From Shinisaurus crocodilurus (Eukaryota > Chordata > Lepidosauria > Squamata > Shinisauridae): a DNA stretch of 64,000 nucleotides. Each line of letters opens with the position of its first letter. The stretch's first letter is position 1. Under the pieces are notes generated by a model, which worked only from the letters and a program-made list of their open reading frames with translations, did no database searches and had not been told where the DNA came from. Both the position numbers and the translations under genes were made by a program. Shown one piece after another: positions 11,101-23,879 of this stretch. Where the stretch lies: contig CM037879.1 in assembly GCA_021292165.1 (NCBI GenBank), positions 280,501,772 to 280,565,771 on the forward strand, in the 5' to 3' direction.

Positions 11101-12838
11101 TTATCTACCGGTACATCTTTATACATTGAAGAAAGGAGAATCATAGTCACTTTAGTACATTACTAACAAGTGTTGCATTTTTTAAAAAACAAAAAAACCC
11201 CAGAAATGTTGCTCTTCACATCACATGTCTGGATTTGTAGGCTAGGAATACTAGGGGGATTTCTAGTTTCTTTGCTTTTCTGTAAGATGCCAAGCAGAGT
11301 CAATGTTTTCTTAGTTAATTCCCTTGCAAATGACACCCTGGTGAAAAAGTTATTGGTTATCAGTTGTTAAAGTCCAGCCTTGGCCAGGCTGGCCGGGGAT
11401 GATAGGTGTTGAAGTTCAAAACATCTGTAGAGCAGTAGTTTGGGGAAGGCTCTTCTAGTTCATTTGGAACACCAAGTGTTCATTGTAACATTCTTACATG
11501 GTACGAGGCACTGTGGCAGAGTGTCAAAGCTGAGGCCAAAATGACCCCAAAAGCCAGATTAATACTTTTGCCACAAAATGAATAGCTATGATTAAAAACA
11601 AAACAAAAAGTTTCTGAGTCACAAAATTCTAACCGGGGAACAAAGTTTTAAAAATTCAGGTTTGTAGAGGGATTTTGTAAACCTGTGGGGTACTCTTGAA
11701 CCCTGATACTGTTTGTGGTGGTGTGAATAGGAAAGTGAGTAGTTTGTCTACTATGGGAAGAGACAAAGTATTTTTTCACCCTCTATGCTCCTTCCACACA
11801 CAAAATAGATAGAACAGGTTCTGCACTAAGCACCTGTAGGCATGACAAGTAACTAAGGACTTGGAACAGCATTCGGTGGGGTCACTTTAACCCCTCGCAC
11901 CTTAGGTGCATGTTTTTTTCAATTTTCCCAGCCATTACAAGGAGGGTAGAATTGACCCCAAAAGCTCTAAGAGCAAAAACAAACTCTTTATGCTCACAAA
12001 TCCTGATGTTATTTTTCTAACTGTGATGCAAAGGGGGTTTTATATGCCATTTTATGCCCTTGCAACAAAGAGTATGTGAGTATGACAACAAGAGCCATTA
12101 AGATCAAAAGTTGTGAGCATGAGCGCTGTATCAGAAATCATAGAATGCAAGCTGCTCTTGTTCAGCAACTATGGACATAATTTGAATGATTTAAAGTTCT
12201 GCTGCCTGGAAAAGATTAAAGCTCAAGGACCTCAACTGCACTATAAGGTGGTGGTAAACCTTGTAGCAATTTTTTAGAATTTATCGTTCACCCCACTGCA
12301 TTGCATAGTGACAAGACTTTCTGGCTTATGGCTAAGCAACAATCAAGACATTTATTATGATGTAGCCTTTCCCCTTTCTCGATGGTTTGCTTCTTTCATA
12401 CAGAACTGTGTTAGATGGTGCTCAGATTTAAGCAGAGTTTGGGTCTGTTTTCCCCCCAACGTGTTGCCGTGCCATTCAGGCCAATAGATTTTGAAATTGG
12501 TACGAACTACAGTGAGGGGAGGGTTAGGTTTTCCCTGTTTCTCAAGCTGTCAGTCTGACACCTCCTGCCATCACTTGGATGTAGTTGAATGGCAGGCGAC
12601 AACTAGCATTCTTGTAAGGAAACCTGCCAGGCCTAGGACTGTGATCAAACCCATCCCTTCACTTCTGCAGATCTTCCTCCTGCACTCTAGAATTGTGTAT
12701 TTGGGGCACTTGTTGTGCACACAACTAGATGTGCAGCTTTTGCAGTGCAGATCTGAAGCAATGTCACACATCCCGTGTGTATTATCTGCCAGTGTCTCAA
12801 TTGTGCACCATGCTCCCCATTCAAAAGCTTCTCTCTAA

Positions 12839-12973
12839 CAGTGTTCTCCAACCTTGGGTCACCAGATGTTTTTGGCCTACAACTCCCAGCATGCCCCAGC
12901 CATCATAGCTGGCTGGGGCATGCTGGGAGTTGTAGGCCAAAAACATCTGGCGACCCAAGGATGGAGAACACTG
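12839..12973. mobile_element. Near-perfect palindromic hAT-type MITE (CAGTGTTCTCC family)
   Basis: The two arms (CAGTGTTCTCCAACCTTGGG and its reverse complement) fold back over about 60 bp each around a short centre. The copy at 42832-42932 has an exact 8-bp target duplication. Here the flanks CTCTCTAA and CTCTTAAG are similar but not identical. Confidence 0.8.
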
Positions 12974-14127
12974 CTCTTAAGACGTGAAGCTACTGCATTT
13001 AGAAAACTACAGGAAGTATGTTTGGGGTACAGTCAGGGGGCAGAGGAAGGTGGATAAAGTGGTGTGGCTTGTGGATTTCATTGAAGGCCTCCCTACCTTT
13101 TGCACAATGTGATTAGTGTTTGATGATGACAATATGGTCCAATATTGCCAACCTTTGGGGGACCACTTAAGCACATACAGATTTATTTATTTATTTATTT
13201 TTGCACTAGGAGAAGAAAACCACAGGTGGCCAAGTCTTGAACTGGGAACTTCATGGTTTAAGGCTGGGACTAGTTGAATAAACAACCCAGGACTAACCCA
13301 AGCCCCAGTCCCCTCGTCGATGACTGGCACTGCCACAAGATCTAATGGTGGACGCTGGTTATTATATCTGCAAAAAGAATTAGACAAAATCCACAGAGGA
13401 TAATAAGGTCTGACAGCTATTAGCCATAGCAGCTTAATGAGACCTCCATGTACAAAGACCATAAACCTCCAAAGGCTAGAACCTGAGGACAAGCAACAAG
13501 GGAAGTCCATCAGCTCCATGCCCCCCGACATGTCAGCTCCCAGTGGCAACTGGATAGCAACGGTGCTGGAATAAATGGGGCTTGGTCTTGCCCAGCAAAG
13601 CTTACAGTTTTACACTAGTGGCATCTCAAACCGGGTCTAGCCTGCTCTAGGGCAGAAAACAAAATCCAATGCTCATTAACATACCAGGCCTGGCCAAGAA
13701 GCTACGGGCCTTCAGAATAGTGGGAATATTACAATAAAGGCAACATGACATTTCATTTGCAGCTTCTTTAATGTTTTCCCTGCCCAGGAAGGTTGCCGCT
13801 GATGGAATGGATGTTGAGCCATTTTTGACATGTGCAGCACTGCTAAGTAACTGAGTCACCCTATTGTTTAGTAAACAATTACCAGCAAAGCGCAGCCTGT
13901 GTCCCGACTTTCTGTTTACATGAAAGCAGCTACTCCCTATCCTGTGTGGGCTGCGATTTTCGGCTCTCTCTCTCTTCATCCTTCTGGCATTCCACCCCTT
14001 CCCATCTAAATGTTAACCCCTTGATAGCAAGGATTTCTCTGCATTTTCCATCTGGGTAAGAAGAAAGTGAAGAGGGTCAGGTGGACACAACTTATGTCTT
14101 AAGTGGTGGGGAGGGATGACATCATAG

Positions 14128-14300
14128 GCAGCTGCCTTATGCCATTGGTCCGTCTAGCCCAGTATTGTTCACACTGTCTGACAGTGGCTCTGCAGGGGTT
14201 TCGGACAGGAGTTTTTCCAGCTTTACCTGGAGATGCCGGGGATTGAACCTGGGACCTCTTCTGCATGCAAAACATGTGCTCTACCGCTGAACTATTGTCC
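14128..14300 (-). mobile_element. tRNA-derived SINE, antisense
   Basis: The reversed B box GGATTGAACC lies at 14240-14249, followed by the reversed A-box region 'ctctaccgctgaacta'; the body 'cagctgccttatgcc' lies at the left. It is the same family as 1235-1440 in opposite orientation. Confidence 0.8.
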
Positions 14301-14395
14301 TCTCAGTGTGTACATTCAATTCCCATTGATTTCAATGGGACCTAAGTTCATGGAATTATGTCCTGCTAACGTGGTGTCACATTTTTTCTAGCATT

Positions 14396-14935
14396 ATATT
14401 TATTTGTTTGTCTGTTTGTTTTGTTTCTATTCCGTCCAATAGCCAAAGCTCTCTGGGCAGTTTACAACAGTTATAAAATACAACCAATAAAAACATCATT
14501 TAAAAAACTTCTACTAAAATTTAAAAACCAAATTTAGAAACAGCTTAAATAGCTAAGAACAAATTAATACAAATAGCCCTGTTGAAAAGCTGACACAACC
14601 ACCACCACCCATGTCCTATTTGGAGCGGAGCTGTTAAATGCCTTGGCATAGAGGGCAGTCGGGCGGGCCTCAGTGGGGAGCTTGTTCCAAAACTGGGGGG
14701 CTACCACAGAAAAGGCCCTCTTCCTTGTTGCCACTGACTGAGCCTCAGAGGTGGCAATCGGAGGAAGCCCTAGATGTTGTGCATAGTGTCCAGGTAGACT
14801 GCATTTGGGAGAGGCGTTCCATCAAGTATCGCACTATCGCAGTCCTAAGCCATGTAGGGCTTTATAGGCTAAAACCAGCACCTTGAATCGGGCTCGGAAG
14901 CATATAGGCAGCCAATGCAAGCGGGCCTAATAGCA
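14396..14935 (-). mobile_element. LINE 3' end (CR1/L2-type), antisense
   Basis: It contains the family blocks 'aaagctctctgggcagtttacaac', 'agagggcagtc', 'aggcgttccatcaagtat' and 'gccttgaatcgggctcgg'-like text, colinear with 4727-5265 but extending further into the LINE. It is non-coding now. Confidence 0.75.
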
Positions 14936-15639
14936 AGCATAACTGTCATTCATAGAAGGCCGGGGGGCAGGGGCGTGTGTAGGGACAATTTGCATATTAC
15001 TGCAAGAAGCCCGGGAGGTGCAGTTGTACGCAGACAGATATTTCACTGCCTCCCTTTGAGAACCTTTCAAGGTGGGGGTGGGCAGGTTATCCCATGTTGG
15101 AGCTGATTGGGCAGATTTTGCCCTTACCACAATGGTCTCCCCAAATGCGGTGCTTTCTCTTTTATAAAATGATGATGATGATGATCATCATCATCATCTA
15201 CGTCGTACGGTGTTTGTAAAAGCAAAAGTCATGAGAGTGTGTAAACCACTCGGCATGTTAATAGTACTGAATAAATGACAGCGGGCAGTAGCTGTGTTCA
15301 GGCATGACTAAGACCCAAGTCCCATATATATATATGTCAGTGTTGGCTGTGCTTGGGGGTCCGTCACTGGGAGGAGAAATAGTCCTTTACTGAACGCTGA
15401 ATAGAACATGGTTTGAACTAAGCTTAAAGCTTTGAGACCGTGCTTTCGGTTCTGGCCAAGAACGGGGCTTGATAAGCACTTTAAAACTAAACTGCTATAC
15501 AATCCCACCCCAGAGGGGGCCTGAAAATAAGGCTGGTGATTTCCCCCCCCCTTCCTGTTATTTTTGTAGAGCCATCAGTGATCTTGGGTAAGCAAGGATG
15601 AGTCCGAGGGGGTGGAGAAGGCATTGTTGGGTCTTTCTC

Positions 15640-16020
15640 ATTTTTAACTTCAATACAAACAAGAAAAGCAGAAAATCCCCTGACTGATAAATCTTCGTTA
15701 CATTATAAATAATCTTTCGTCTACTTTGGTGGTCCCAGGGAGTTTATATAATTGGAAGGTTAAAGCCCTTCTTTGTTGCTGTTTCCCTGTTCATTAGTAT
15801 AGGAGAAGACAATAAAACAGGGCTGCCAGGAGGGGAGTTAACAATAACTGAGTCAACATTTGAAACTCTCGCTCCGTTCCACGCATGAGTTTTATAGCTC
15901 TGTAAACTATATTTAAGCGCAGCACAGCCTGTTGCAACAATGGATTCTGTTTCTGTTTAATAGCGTGTTTCCCTTGGTAACTTTCGTTATCAGTATGACG
16001 TCCGGGGAGAAGGGATGGCA
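15640..16020. promoter_or_regulatory. Candidate conserved non-coding element with SOX and AP-1-like sites
   Basis: This repeat-free block contains AACAAT at 15840-15845, AACAATGG at 15936-15942 (the canonical SOX-family target core) and TGAGTCA at 15849-15855. An intronic enhancer, perhaps under SOX control, is possible. Conservation is not shown here and is inferred from complexity and motif content. Confidence 0.3.
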
Positions 16021-16473
16021 CCGTCCCTGGGATGCTAGGCTTGTCGAGGGGACCCATCCGCGGCTCAGTTATGGCATCTTCTGAGGAAAGGGCCTCAAAT
16101 TTAGGGAACGGGGACAAAAATGTGCAGGGCGACAGTCCAACCCAGTGTCAGTACCCAGAATCCTTTGACAACTGTTGGGAACCCACTGGTGATGACTGCT
16201 TGCTTGCTCTGTGCCCCTCTGTAATTTTTCTTCCCTGTCTCCCCCTTCAAAAAGATTTTCCAGTGCTCTGAATCTGATGCGATGAGCACCTGCCTGAGTC
16301 TGGGGGAGCCACCATATTAAATCCCACAATGCCACATCAAGGCCATTAGAGAATTTAAAATGGCCACTCTCCCCCACTCAACCCAGCCAGGCACATACAT
16401 AAGAGCACTGCTGTTGTCCCTGCCTCTGCCATCCACCACCACTGGCAGTGTTGTCATTATCCCCAGGAAGGCC

Positions 16474-17141
16474 CAGGGATGTTGAACAGTCCTTGGTCTC
16501 GAGTCACGAGTCGAATCACGAGTCTTTGGACCCGAGTCTTGAGTCCGAGTCCAAATCCTTGGTCCAAAATGGTGACTCACAAGTCCCGAGTCCCGAGTCA
16601 CTCCCAAAGCTGACTCCACGAGTCCCTATTAAAATCAGTGGGGGGTTTTCCCAACAAAATAAGGCTACTTCAGATGTGTGGCTTAAATAAATTATAGGCA
16701 CAAGTGTGCCTTTTTATCTCAAAACTCTGCCACTGATTTTGACAAGAACAGACCAGGCAGACAAACCCAAAATAACCAGGCAGCCAGAGGAGGCAGGGAA
16801 CCACAAAGCAGGCAGGCAGAGGCCTTTGTCTTGGACAATTCAAACTGTGGAACTGGTTAAGAAGAGACCAGGCAGGCAGAGGAGGCAGGGAACCCCAAAC
16901 AGGCAGGCAGAGGCAGCCAAACCCAAAATGTCTGAAAGGTTGCATTTTAGGAAAATGATTTTAAAAAATAAACTTGGATTGCTACTGCAACTAGGTCCAG
17001 ACTGCACCTGCAGGTGGCATCAAGCAGGGATGTTGACGAGTCCTTGGTCTCGAGTCCCATTAAAAATATTGGGACTTGAGTCAGAGGGGGGACTCAGTCC
17101 GACTCACGAGTCGAGTCCTCGAGTCCGAGTCCCCATCCCTG
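16474..17141. mobile_element. hAT transposon, internally deleted, 668 bp
   Basis: Ends CAGGGATG and CATCCCTG form the inverted termini. An exact 8-bp duplication GGAAGGCC flanks the element (16466-16473 and 17142-17149). The first ~160 bp and last ~120 bp are packed with short GAGTC/GACTC and ACTCGAGT motifs, typical of subterminal transposase-binding repeats. It is closely related to 44220-45142 but lacks that element's transposase segment. The 208-residue open frame crossing it is incidental. Confidence 0.92.
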
Positions 17142-17726
17142 GGAAGGCCACCAGGGAGGTCCCATTGGAGGGCACTTTGCCTTGGGCCCCTTCAGTCCTG
17201 GAGCCTGCCCTGCTGGCAGTCCTTCCTTATGCCTTCCTTTTCTATGATTCTATGCCTCCCTTCCCCCTGTTCCCCCCCACACACACATACACATATCTCT
17301 CCTTCACCCACATTAAGCCACAGATACTGTGAAGCATGCACATTTTGGAAGTGACATTTAATATGTCACAAACGAGACAGGTTAAGCATGTGTGATTTGG
17401 AAACTTAAGGGGAAAGAACCGTAGCGCCAATGTACATGGGTGGGTTCAGATGATAGTTTCCTAAATGAAGATTTTGCCACAATGGGCATGCAATGGGAGC
17501 TTCAGGACAGATAAAAGGAAGGACTTCAGACAGCACATAGCTGAACCATGGAATTCACATGGAGGAGAAGGGTATCAATGGCTACTAGTCCTGATGGCAA
17601 TATGCTACCTCCAGATCAGAAGCAGTATGGCTATGTATACCAGTTGCTGGGGAACTTGGGCGGGAGGGTGCTGTTGCACTCATGTCTTGCTTGTGGGTTT
17701 CCCGTGGGCAGCTGGTTGGCCACTGT

Positions 17727-17965
17727 GAACATAAAAACAGAAGAACAGAAGAAGAGCCCTGCTGGATCAGACCAAGGGTCCATCTAGTCCAGCATTCTGT
17801 TCACACAGTGGCCAACCAGCTGCCTGCAGGATTCCACAAGCAGGACATGAATGCGACCGCACCCTCCCACCCATGTCCCCCAGCAACTGGTGTTGTGTGA
17901 ACAGAATGCTGGACTAGATGGACCTTGGTCTGATCCAGCATGGCTCATCTTATGTTCTTATTTTC
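17727..17965. repeat. Foldback pair of squamate-type dispersed repeat
   Basis: 'gctggatcagaccaagggtcc..ccagcattctgttcacac' at the left is repeated in reverse complement at 17895-17965 around a 'cagctgcctgcagg' centre. Single-orientation relatives occur at 32080-32385 and 41262-41510. The right arm resembles a CR1 3' tail ('gactagatggaccttgg'). Confidence 0.6.
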
Positions 17966-18922
17966 TTAATCACTTGCTAAGCTGCCCACCTGTGTCATAC
18001 TGCCAAATGAGGAGGAGTATTGTACTACTACCACCACACTTCATCAGAAAACTGGGGAAACGCGATCTGTAAGGTTTTCCTCGAGGATAACCCGCTTACC
18101 AGATGGTGGTTTTAGGCACACCATGATAAGTTATCAGGATAAGTGGTTGCTTGAATTCCTCTCATTCTCGGCCCTACCAGTGAGGTGTCAACTGTTTATA
18201 AGAGCCGGTTGTGTAATACAGTTTCAGTTGTGCAGACTGAAAGTTAGGTTTTGCCAGACCTCTAGGATCTGCCCCCCCCTCCCCGGTCTTCTTAGCTTGG
18301 TCTCTCACTGCATTTGGCACAAGGCAGAGCAGAACATGAGGTTGGAGAGCTGCGCCTAAGCCAACACTTCTTGGCACTCTGGGCTGGCTCGCATCCCCAC
18401 AAGTGTGAAGGGGAAAAAAATAGTCAGTGAGCAAACAAATGTGAATGAAATGTATGCCTGTCTTTGGGACAGTGGGGTGGAAAGAAGTGGGAGCTCAGTA
18501 TTGAGGATGGATAGCTGAAATGAAATTTTAACCTTGAATTATGCAGTTGGAGAAGAGCTTTTCTGGCAAACTCAGCCCAAACTCAGCTCACAGCTCTCTA
18601 GGATTTTGCCAAGGACACCAGCCAGGAGGATGCCTCGGCAGGAGGAATGCTACTGTCAGCCTCGTCGTCATTTGGCCTAGCCCTGTTGTAGAGTATTATG
18701 GGGTGGCTTGGGGAACCCTGCACTTAAAGCTTGATCCATCACCCAGTTAGGCTGAAGTACTAGTGTGTACATCCAGTTAATTCTACAGAAATCTGGGGAG
18801 ATAAAGGCCAATTCAATGTTACAGCCTCCATATAGAGGCTGCTGAAAATCACTTCTGTGAGGCAGTGCTCCACATGGCAGCTGTATGATTTGGAAGGCAC
18901 TTTCCATATGGTTCAGCCTATC

Positions 18923-19623
18923 TAGGGATGGGCGAACCTGTCATTTTTGCTTTCTCCCTACGTTCAATTTTTTAAAAAACCTCAAGTTCTTTTGCTCCCA
19001 AATATGAAGGACTCAGAATTCGTCTAAATTCTTATCGAAAATGAAATGGAATTCTCTCACCATCTGCACCAGCCAAATTCAGGAAAGGACCATGTTGTGC
19101 CTGCCTGCCACATAGCTGTTAAGGATGAGGAACCTATCAGGAAAAAAAGGGTGGCAACCCTAATTCATCACTGACATGGATGAATATACAGGGATTCAAA
19201 ACCAGACTAAGCACTCAGTGCCCTTTGCTTGGATGGACATTTCGGTTTCCTCCACATTCAGTTTTTTTAAATCTCAAGTTCTTTTTGTCCCAAATATGGA
19301 GAGCATGTACATGAATTTGATTTATGTTCACGAATAACATGAACATATCCCATTTGCAATCCTGAATGCAAGCAGGAACACATGTCCTCCAAAAAATGTT
19401 TGCAAATTCCCAAACTTTGCCCCAAATGTGCCTTTTCAAATTTCGCTCTACGCACATTTGAGTGCGCTCTTTTAAAAAATGCACATGAAATGCACTCTTT
19501 TCCTATTCAAATGAAATGGAAAAAAAGAGTGCAATCAAACACGGGAAAGGAGGTGAGCCAAGTTTCAAGTCCGTGTTCGGAGAATCTCAGCAATCGCAAA
19601 AATCATTTGTTCACCCATCCCTA
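18923..19623. mobile_element. DNA transposon remnant with TAGGGATGGGCGAAC termini
   Basis: The left end TAGGGATGGGCGAAC is matched by GTTCACCCATCCCTA at the right. The interior is AT-rich with repeated 'tcaagttctttt' and 'caaatatg' phrases. The immediate flanks show no clear duplication, so the class is uncertain (hAT suspected from its relative at 48760-49146). Confidence 0.6.
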
Positions 19624-20499
19624 AAATTCTTCTCATCCCTAGACTGGAGACTCACTTCTTCAGTATCACCATTTCCCTGACATAGTGTCACTTCAGGGAA
19701 CATCAGGAATTAAAACTGGGGAAACCCACAGCAAGCACTAACTGGAGTACTCTTGAACGCCACCAGATAATAGGGTTCACCAGTGAATGAAGAAGCCCAC
19801 CAAAGCACACTTTGCCTAGGACTCCTTCAAGCCAGGAGCTGGGCCTCCATGTGTGTTAACTGTCCAAGTTTCTTAAATGGTGGAGGTGGGCAAGACTGAA
19901 ACCAAGCCCTAGTCATTTTTCAATCTGTTACTAACCTATTATGACAGAGCATGTCAGAACCAAGCAGCTTTTTGCAGCAGATTGTGTAACAGTAGCTCCC
20001 GAGTAATGCTTACCCTTTCTGCTCTCCGAGTCATGAGCATTCCACCACCATGCCCTGCCTTTTCCTTTCTTGTTTGGTAACGGATAATTAAAACATTGCC
20101 TCAGTTCTGCTCACCCATGTGCACATTTTGTTGGAAAAATTAGATGCCCCTCCATAACTTTAGAGATCAGTGGTGCAGACATGTGAGTAAACATTCATGT
20201 TTCATTTGGGCCTTAATGGCACCATTCCAGACTCATTTGAGATTAATTCTCCTACCTTATTTCTCAAAACCTGATATGATTTCAACCACATGTCTTTGAT
20301 TTATGCTGTTGGGGAAGGCACTGCTGTGCTATCTTCTTCTGTCTAGGAATGAGCGAAAAGATGGCTCTCAACCCAAAAATGATTTATGGGCACGTCAATG
20401 GCCCCTGGGCCACTCATCTGGGCTGCTTGAAGGAACCCAGTTCCCCAGCAAGCTACCAGCCTGTCTTAGTCCCCAAAAGGAAAAAGGGTATGTGGTGTA

Positions 20500-20650
20500 A
20501 TGCAGAGGCTGTTGAACCTCTTCCAGCCATTTCAGAGAAGCTCTCAGGGGCCACATTCCAGTGGTGGGCGGGGCTGAAGGCAAAAGGGACGGAGCCAAAA
20601 ATGCAAAGCATACCAGCATATTTTAGCTTAAAGCTCCTACTGCCAGTAAC
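20500..20650. repeat. Dispersed repeat, second copy of the 6430-6610 family
   Basis: Same ordered blocks as 6430-6610: 'gagaagctctc', 'attccagtggtgggcg' and 'ttttagcttaaa..cctactgccagtaactaa'. The family was not identified. Confidence 0.55.
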
Positions 20651-21456
20651 TAAGCCTTTGGAGAGGTTGTGGTGGCCACAAACCTGGAGGCGGGGCCGCC
20701 TCTCCTGCCACCTCGCCTCTCCATGGTACTGCTGCCTCGATCTTAAACAGCCCTGTTGCCCTGGTTTCTCTGCAAAAAAAGTAGCACGGGGGTCCAGTGC
20801 ACCGGCGCAGGGTCCCGTCGCATCACTTCTGGCGTGTCAGAAGTGACGCAACTGGGACCAGCGCGGGCAGGTTCGCTGCAGAGAGGCGAGCCACCCGTGG
20901 GACACGGTAATATTCTCCTTTGAACGTTTTTTATAGCAATTTATTTTTTTATCAGATTGAATGAGAATTGTCCAAGAAATGTGAAAGAAATTTTTGGCAC
21001 AACACTAAGTACAGATCCATGGATCAGCTCTACAGTGGATGCACACTTTGTTGCTGTTGGAACTCACAATCCAACGTGCAACTGACCCATGATATCTCCC
21101 CCAAAGTGAGGCCATGATCATATCAGTGAGGCCTGTGCGACATCATCAACAGTTAGTGGGTTTTTTAAAAAAAATGTTTCAAAATTGACTACGTTCCATC
21201 AAACCAGCCATGATGATTAATGGATGCATTTTGATGGGCAAACCTGAAACCATTGTGCTTTCCCATTTGGAATCGCTAAATGGATTTTGCAAGATGAAGG
21301 TGGGCTGCACCACTATCAGCATGCTGCAGTTAATTTGTGAGTGGGCAGGGATGGGAAAGAAAATCCATTTCCTTTGACTGAGTGATGCCATGAACATAAA
21401 TTGAAATACCATCTCGGAAAGTGCTTAGTCCAGCTGCTACAATATTGACACCCACC

Positions 21457-21533
21457 TCTTCTTCTTCTTCTTCTTCTTCTTCTTCTTCTTCTTCTTCTTC
21501 TTCTTCTTCTTCTTCTTCTTCTTCTTCTTCTTC
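21457..21533. repeat. (TTC)n microsatellite, about 25 units
   Basis: An uninterrupted TTC/GAA run of about 77 bp. Intronic GAA/TTC tracts are length-variable and can form triplex DNA. Confidence 0.97.
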
Positions 21534-22094
21534 AGTAAACAGCTTAACTGTTGGTTTTGTGATTCACTTTGCCCCGATTTCATTCATTTTATGACTTGTT
21601 GATGTGTTTGGTTGAAAGAGCACTGAAACCCTTAGCTGGGCCAGGTGTTTGTGCAGGGAGTACATATCCAACTTCCCCAAAAGGGAAACACTGAGTTCTT
21701 ACTGCAGTGGGAGCGGATAGCGGTAGGACTATCAGATGAATGGATGAATGAATGACAGTATTTGTAGGCCATCATATAACTGAGTTCTCAGAGTGACTAT
21801 CAACAAGAAGAAAAAAATACCATTTGGAATTCAGTGTCGATGAAAACAACAGTGAACGTATAAATATAGCACATGTTGCAGAGAGAGGAAACACCTTATA
21901 GCGAAGACAGATTAAAAGGGTTGGGAAAATTAAAAAAGGCCTGCCGTAGTGGCAGCAAAATAGGTGCTAGGCAAGCCTTCACAGTTAGGGCACCTTTCTC
22001 AAACAGGCCCTCTCTCCCAAATCATGCACCATCCCTCACTTGCTGGGGACACATGGAGCAGGGAAGAACTCGACTTCTAGGGTAGGTGCATATG

Positions 22095-22860
22095 GAGAGA
22101 GGCAGTCAAGCCCATGAAGGGCCTTCAAGGACAAAACTAGCACTTTGAAATGGGGCCAGGAATGGAGCCCCAGATCTCTGAGAGGCCATCTGCCCCACCA
22201 CCCTGCCATCTAACGGCTGGCTCACCTAGGCATGGGCCCTGGATCTTTTACTCCCTAGAAATTGTGTAAGTTTGCAGCCTAAGAGCATGGGGTTATTATA
22301 GTCCCAAATACATTGCCGCAATCTTCCTTGCCATTGTGCCGTGTTCAGTTTGTAATTAATCAGTAGATGTTTAAGGTGCCATACAGCTCTTGGCTGGTGC
22401 CAGGCACTCCATCCTCCCCATTTGGATTTGGGCCTGAAAGGCCAAGGAAAAGTGCGGGCACATGGAGGGCGAATTTTAATCAAGCACAGTTTGGGACATT
22501 GCACAGTCCTGAAAGCGAGCAAGAGGTTAATTAGTTTGCCTTCTATAAAATTTAAATTATAATAATTATTTCTAATTATGCACATGTATTGGCATAGGCA
22601 AATTTGTGCAATTTTTTGTCCTGTGGGCCTGACCCCAGAACTTTTTGGTGAATGGAGTGGGAGCCTATGAAGATGGTGAAGCATTAGCCTGATGAGCTCA
22701 TAATGCCCTGTCCCTGTTGGCAGTTTTACAGCCATATACTAAACGAACTGAAGTTTCTGGCTTGTTTTCCAAGTCAGCATTCAGCACATTGCAGTAGTCC
22801 AAATAGGATGTTACCAGGGCATGGATGACTGAAGCAAGGCTACCCTGTCTAATCTTACCA
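22095..22860 (-). mobile_element. Diverged LINE 3' region, antisense, interrupted
   Basis: 'ccatgaagggccttcaaggac..aactagcactttgaaatggg' and, further right, 'gcacattgcagtagtccaaataggatgttaccagggcatggatgac' (here split by mismatches) match consecutive parts of the LINE 3' region seen elsewhere. The middle (about 22225-22700) is not recognisable as the LINE and may be an insertion. Confidence 0.45.
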
Positions 22861-22882
22861 TGTGTGTCCTCAGTCACACGTA

Positions 22883-23130
22883 CAGTCATGCCTTGGATTG
22901 AGAGCATAATTCGTTCCGGAAACGTGCTTGTAATCCAAAACACTCTTATATCAAAACGAAATCCCCCGAAAAAAAATTGTACAGAGATTTTTAATTTAAG
23001 CCGTACTACAGTACTTTTATTGCAAGACGTCGCTTGTATATCAAGTAAAAAAAATAAATAAATATTTTAAAGTTTGCTTGTCTTGCAAAACGCTCTCAAA
23101 CCAAGTTACTTGCAATCCAAGGTATTACTG
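22883..23130. mobile_element. Mariner/pogo-type MITE, 248 bp, TA target
   Basis: Terminal inverted repeats CAGTCATGCCTTGGATTG and CAATCCAAGGTATTACTG are flanked by TA dinucleotides at 22881-22882 and 23131-23132. A second inner inverted pair ('gagagc' and 'gctctc' blocks) lies inside. TA target choice and CAGT..CTTGG ends fit Tc1/mariner-pogo (Tigger-like) elements. There is no transposase. Confidence 0.8.
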
Positions 23131-23300
23131 TATATGCAAAGGTGCACCACCTGTACTCGTGTCCTCGACTGACAGAGAAATATAAGGGCCTTGGGCAGAG
23201 GCATGGTGCACACACAGCAGATAGGTACAATATGCTAGATACAGTGGGGAAATGACTCAGAAGCACAGACAATGCTTGAGCATAAAGAACATGTGTCTTA

Positions 23301-23421
23301 AAGTGCAATCCTATGCAAGTTTAGACAGAAAAAAGGCCTACAACTCCCATCATGTCCAGCATGCTGGATGGGGCATGTTGTAGGCCTTTTTTTCTGTCTA
23401 AACTTACATAAGATTGCACCC
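23301..23421. mobile_element. Palindromic MITE with TTA target duplication
   Basis: Ends AAGTGCAATCCTATGCAAG and CTTACATAAGATTGCACCC are inverted repeats. TTA flanks both sides (23298-23300, 23422-23424), as in PIF/Harbinger-type elements. The arms 'tttagacagaaaaaaggcc' fold back over the whole length. Confidence 0.65.
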
Positions 23422-23879
23422 TTATTTTACCAAAAATAGTTACAGAATTGAAATGACTAGATCGCTACTCTTAGCTATGGACCGACAGCCTATTCCTGTA
23501 AGATCCCTAATAGCAGTGACAGAGCAAGAAAAGATGGAGGCACGGAGCCAGGCTCTGCGAAATAAGAAGTGGGGGGGGAGGGTGGGCTGATATTTGGAGG
23601 CCTGTGCACAACAGAGAACTCAAATTTCAGTGGCACAGAGTTGACCATGCGTGGAGCAGAATGGATAGATTCAGGATGACATTAGAATGGCATCACTTCT
23701 TGGGTGCTGACAATTACTCAGAGGTTCACGGAGGGCAAAGGCTGCCCTAACTTCTAGAGGATTCTGATTGCAAATGCATGATTAACTTCTACAGACTTCT
23801 GGTTATAAATTAATAGGGTGATTCTGGTTGATCACCCCAGTCTCATAGACAATGAGTTGTTTTTGTTGTTGTTGTTGTT

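Noticed and set aside
16706..17332. 208-codon open frame on the + strand
   Set aside because: It runs across the hAT element at 16474-17141 and out of it; the peptide is repeat-derived and has no domain.
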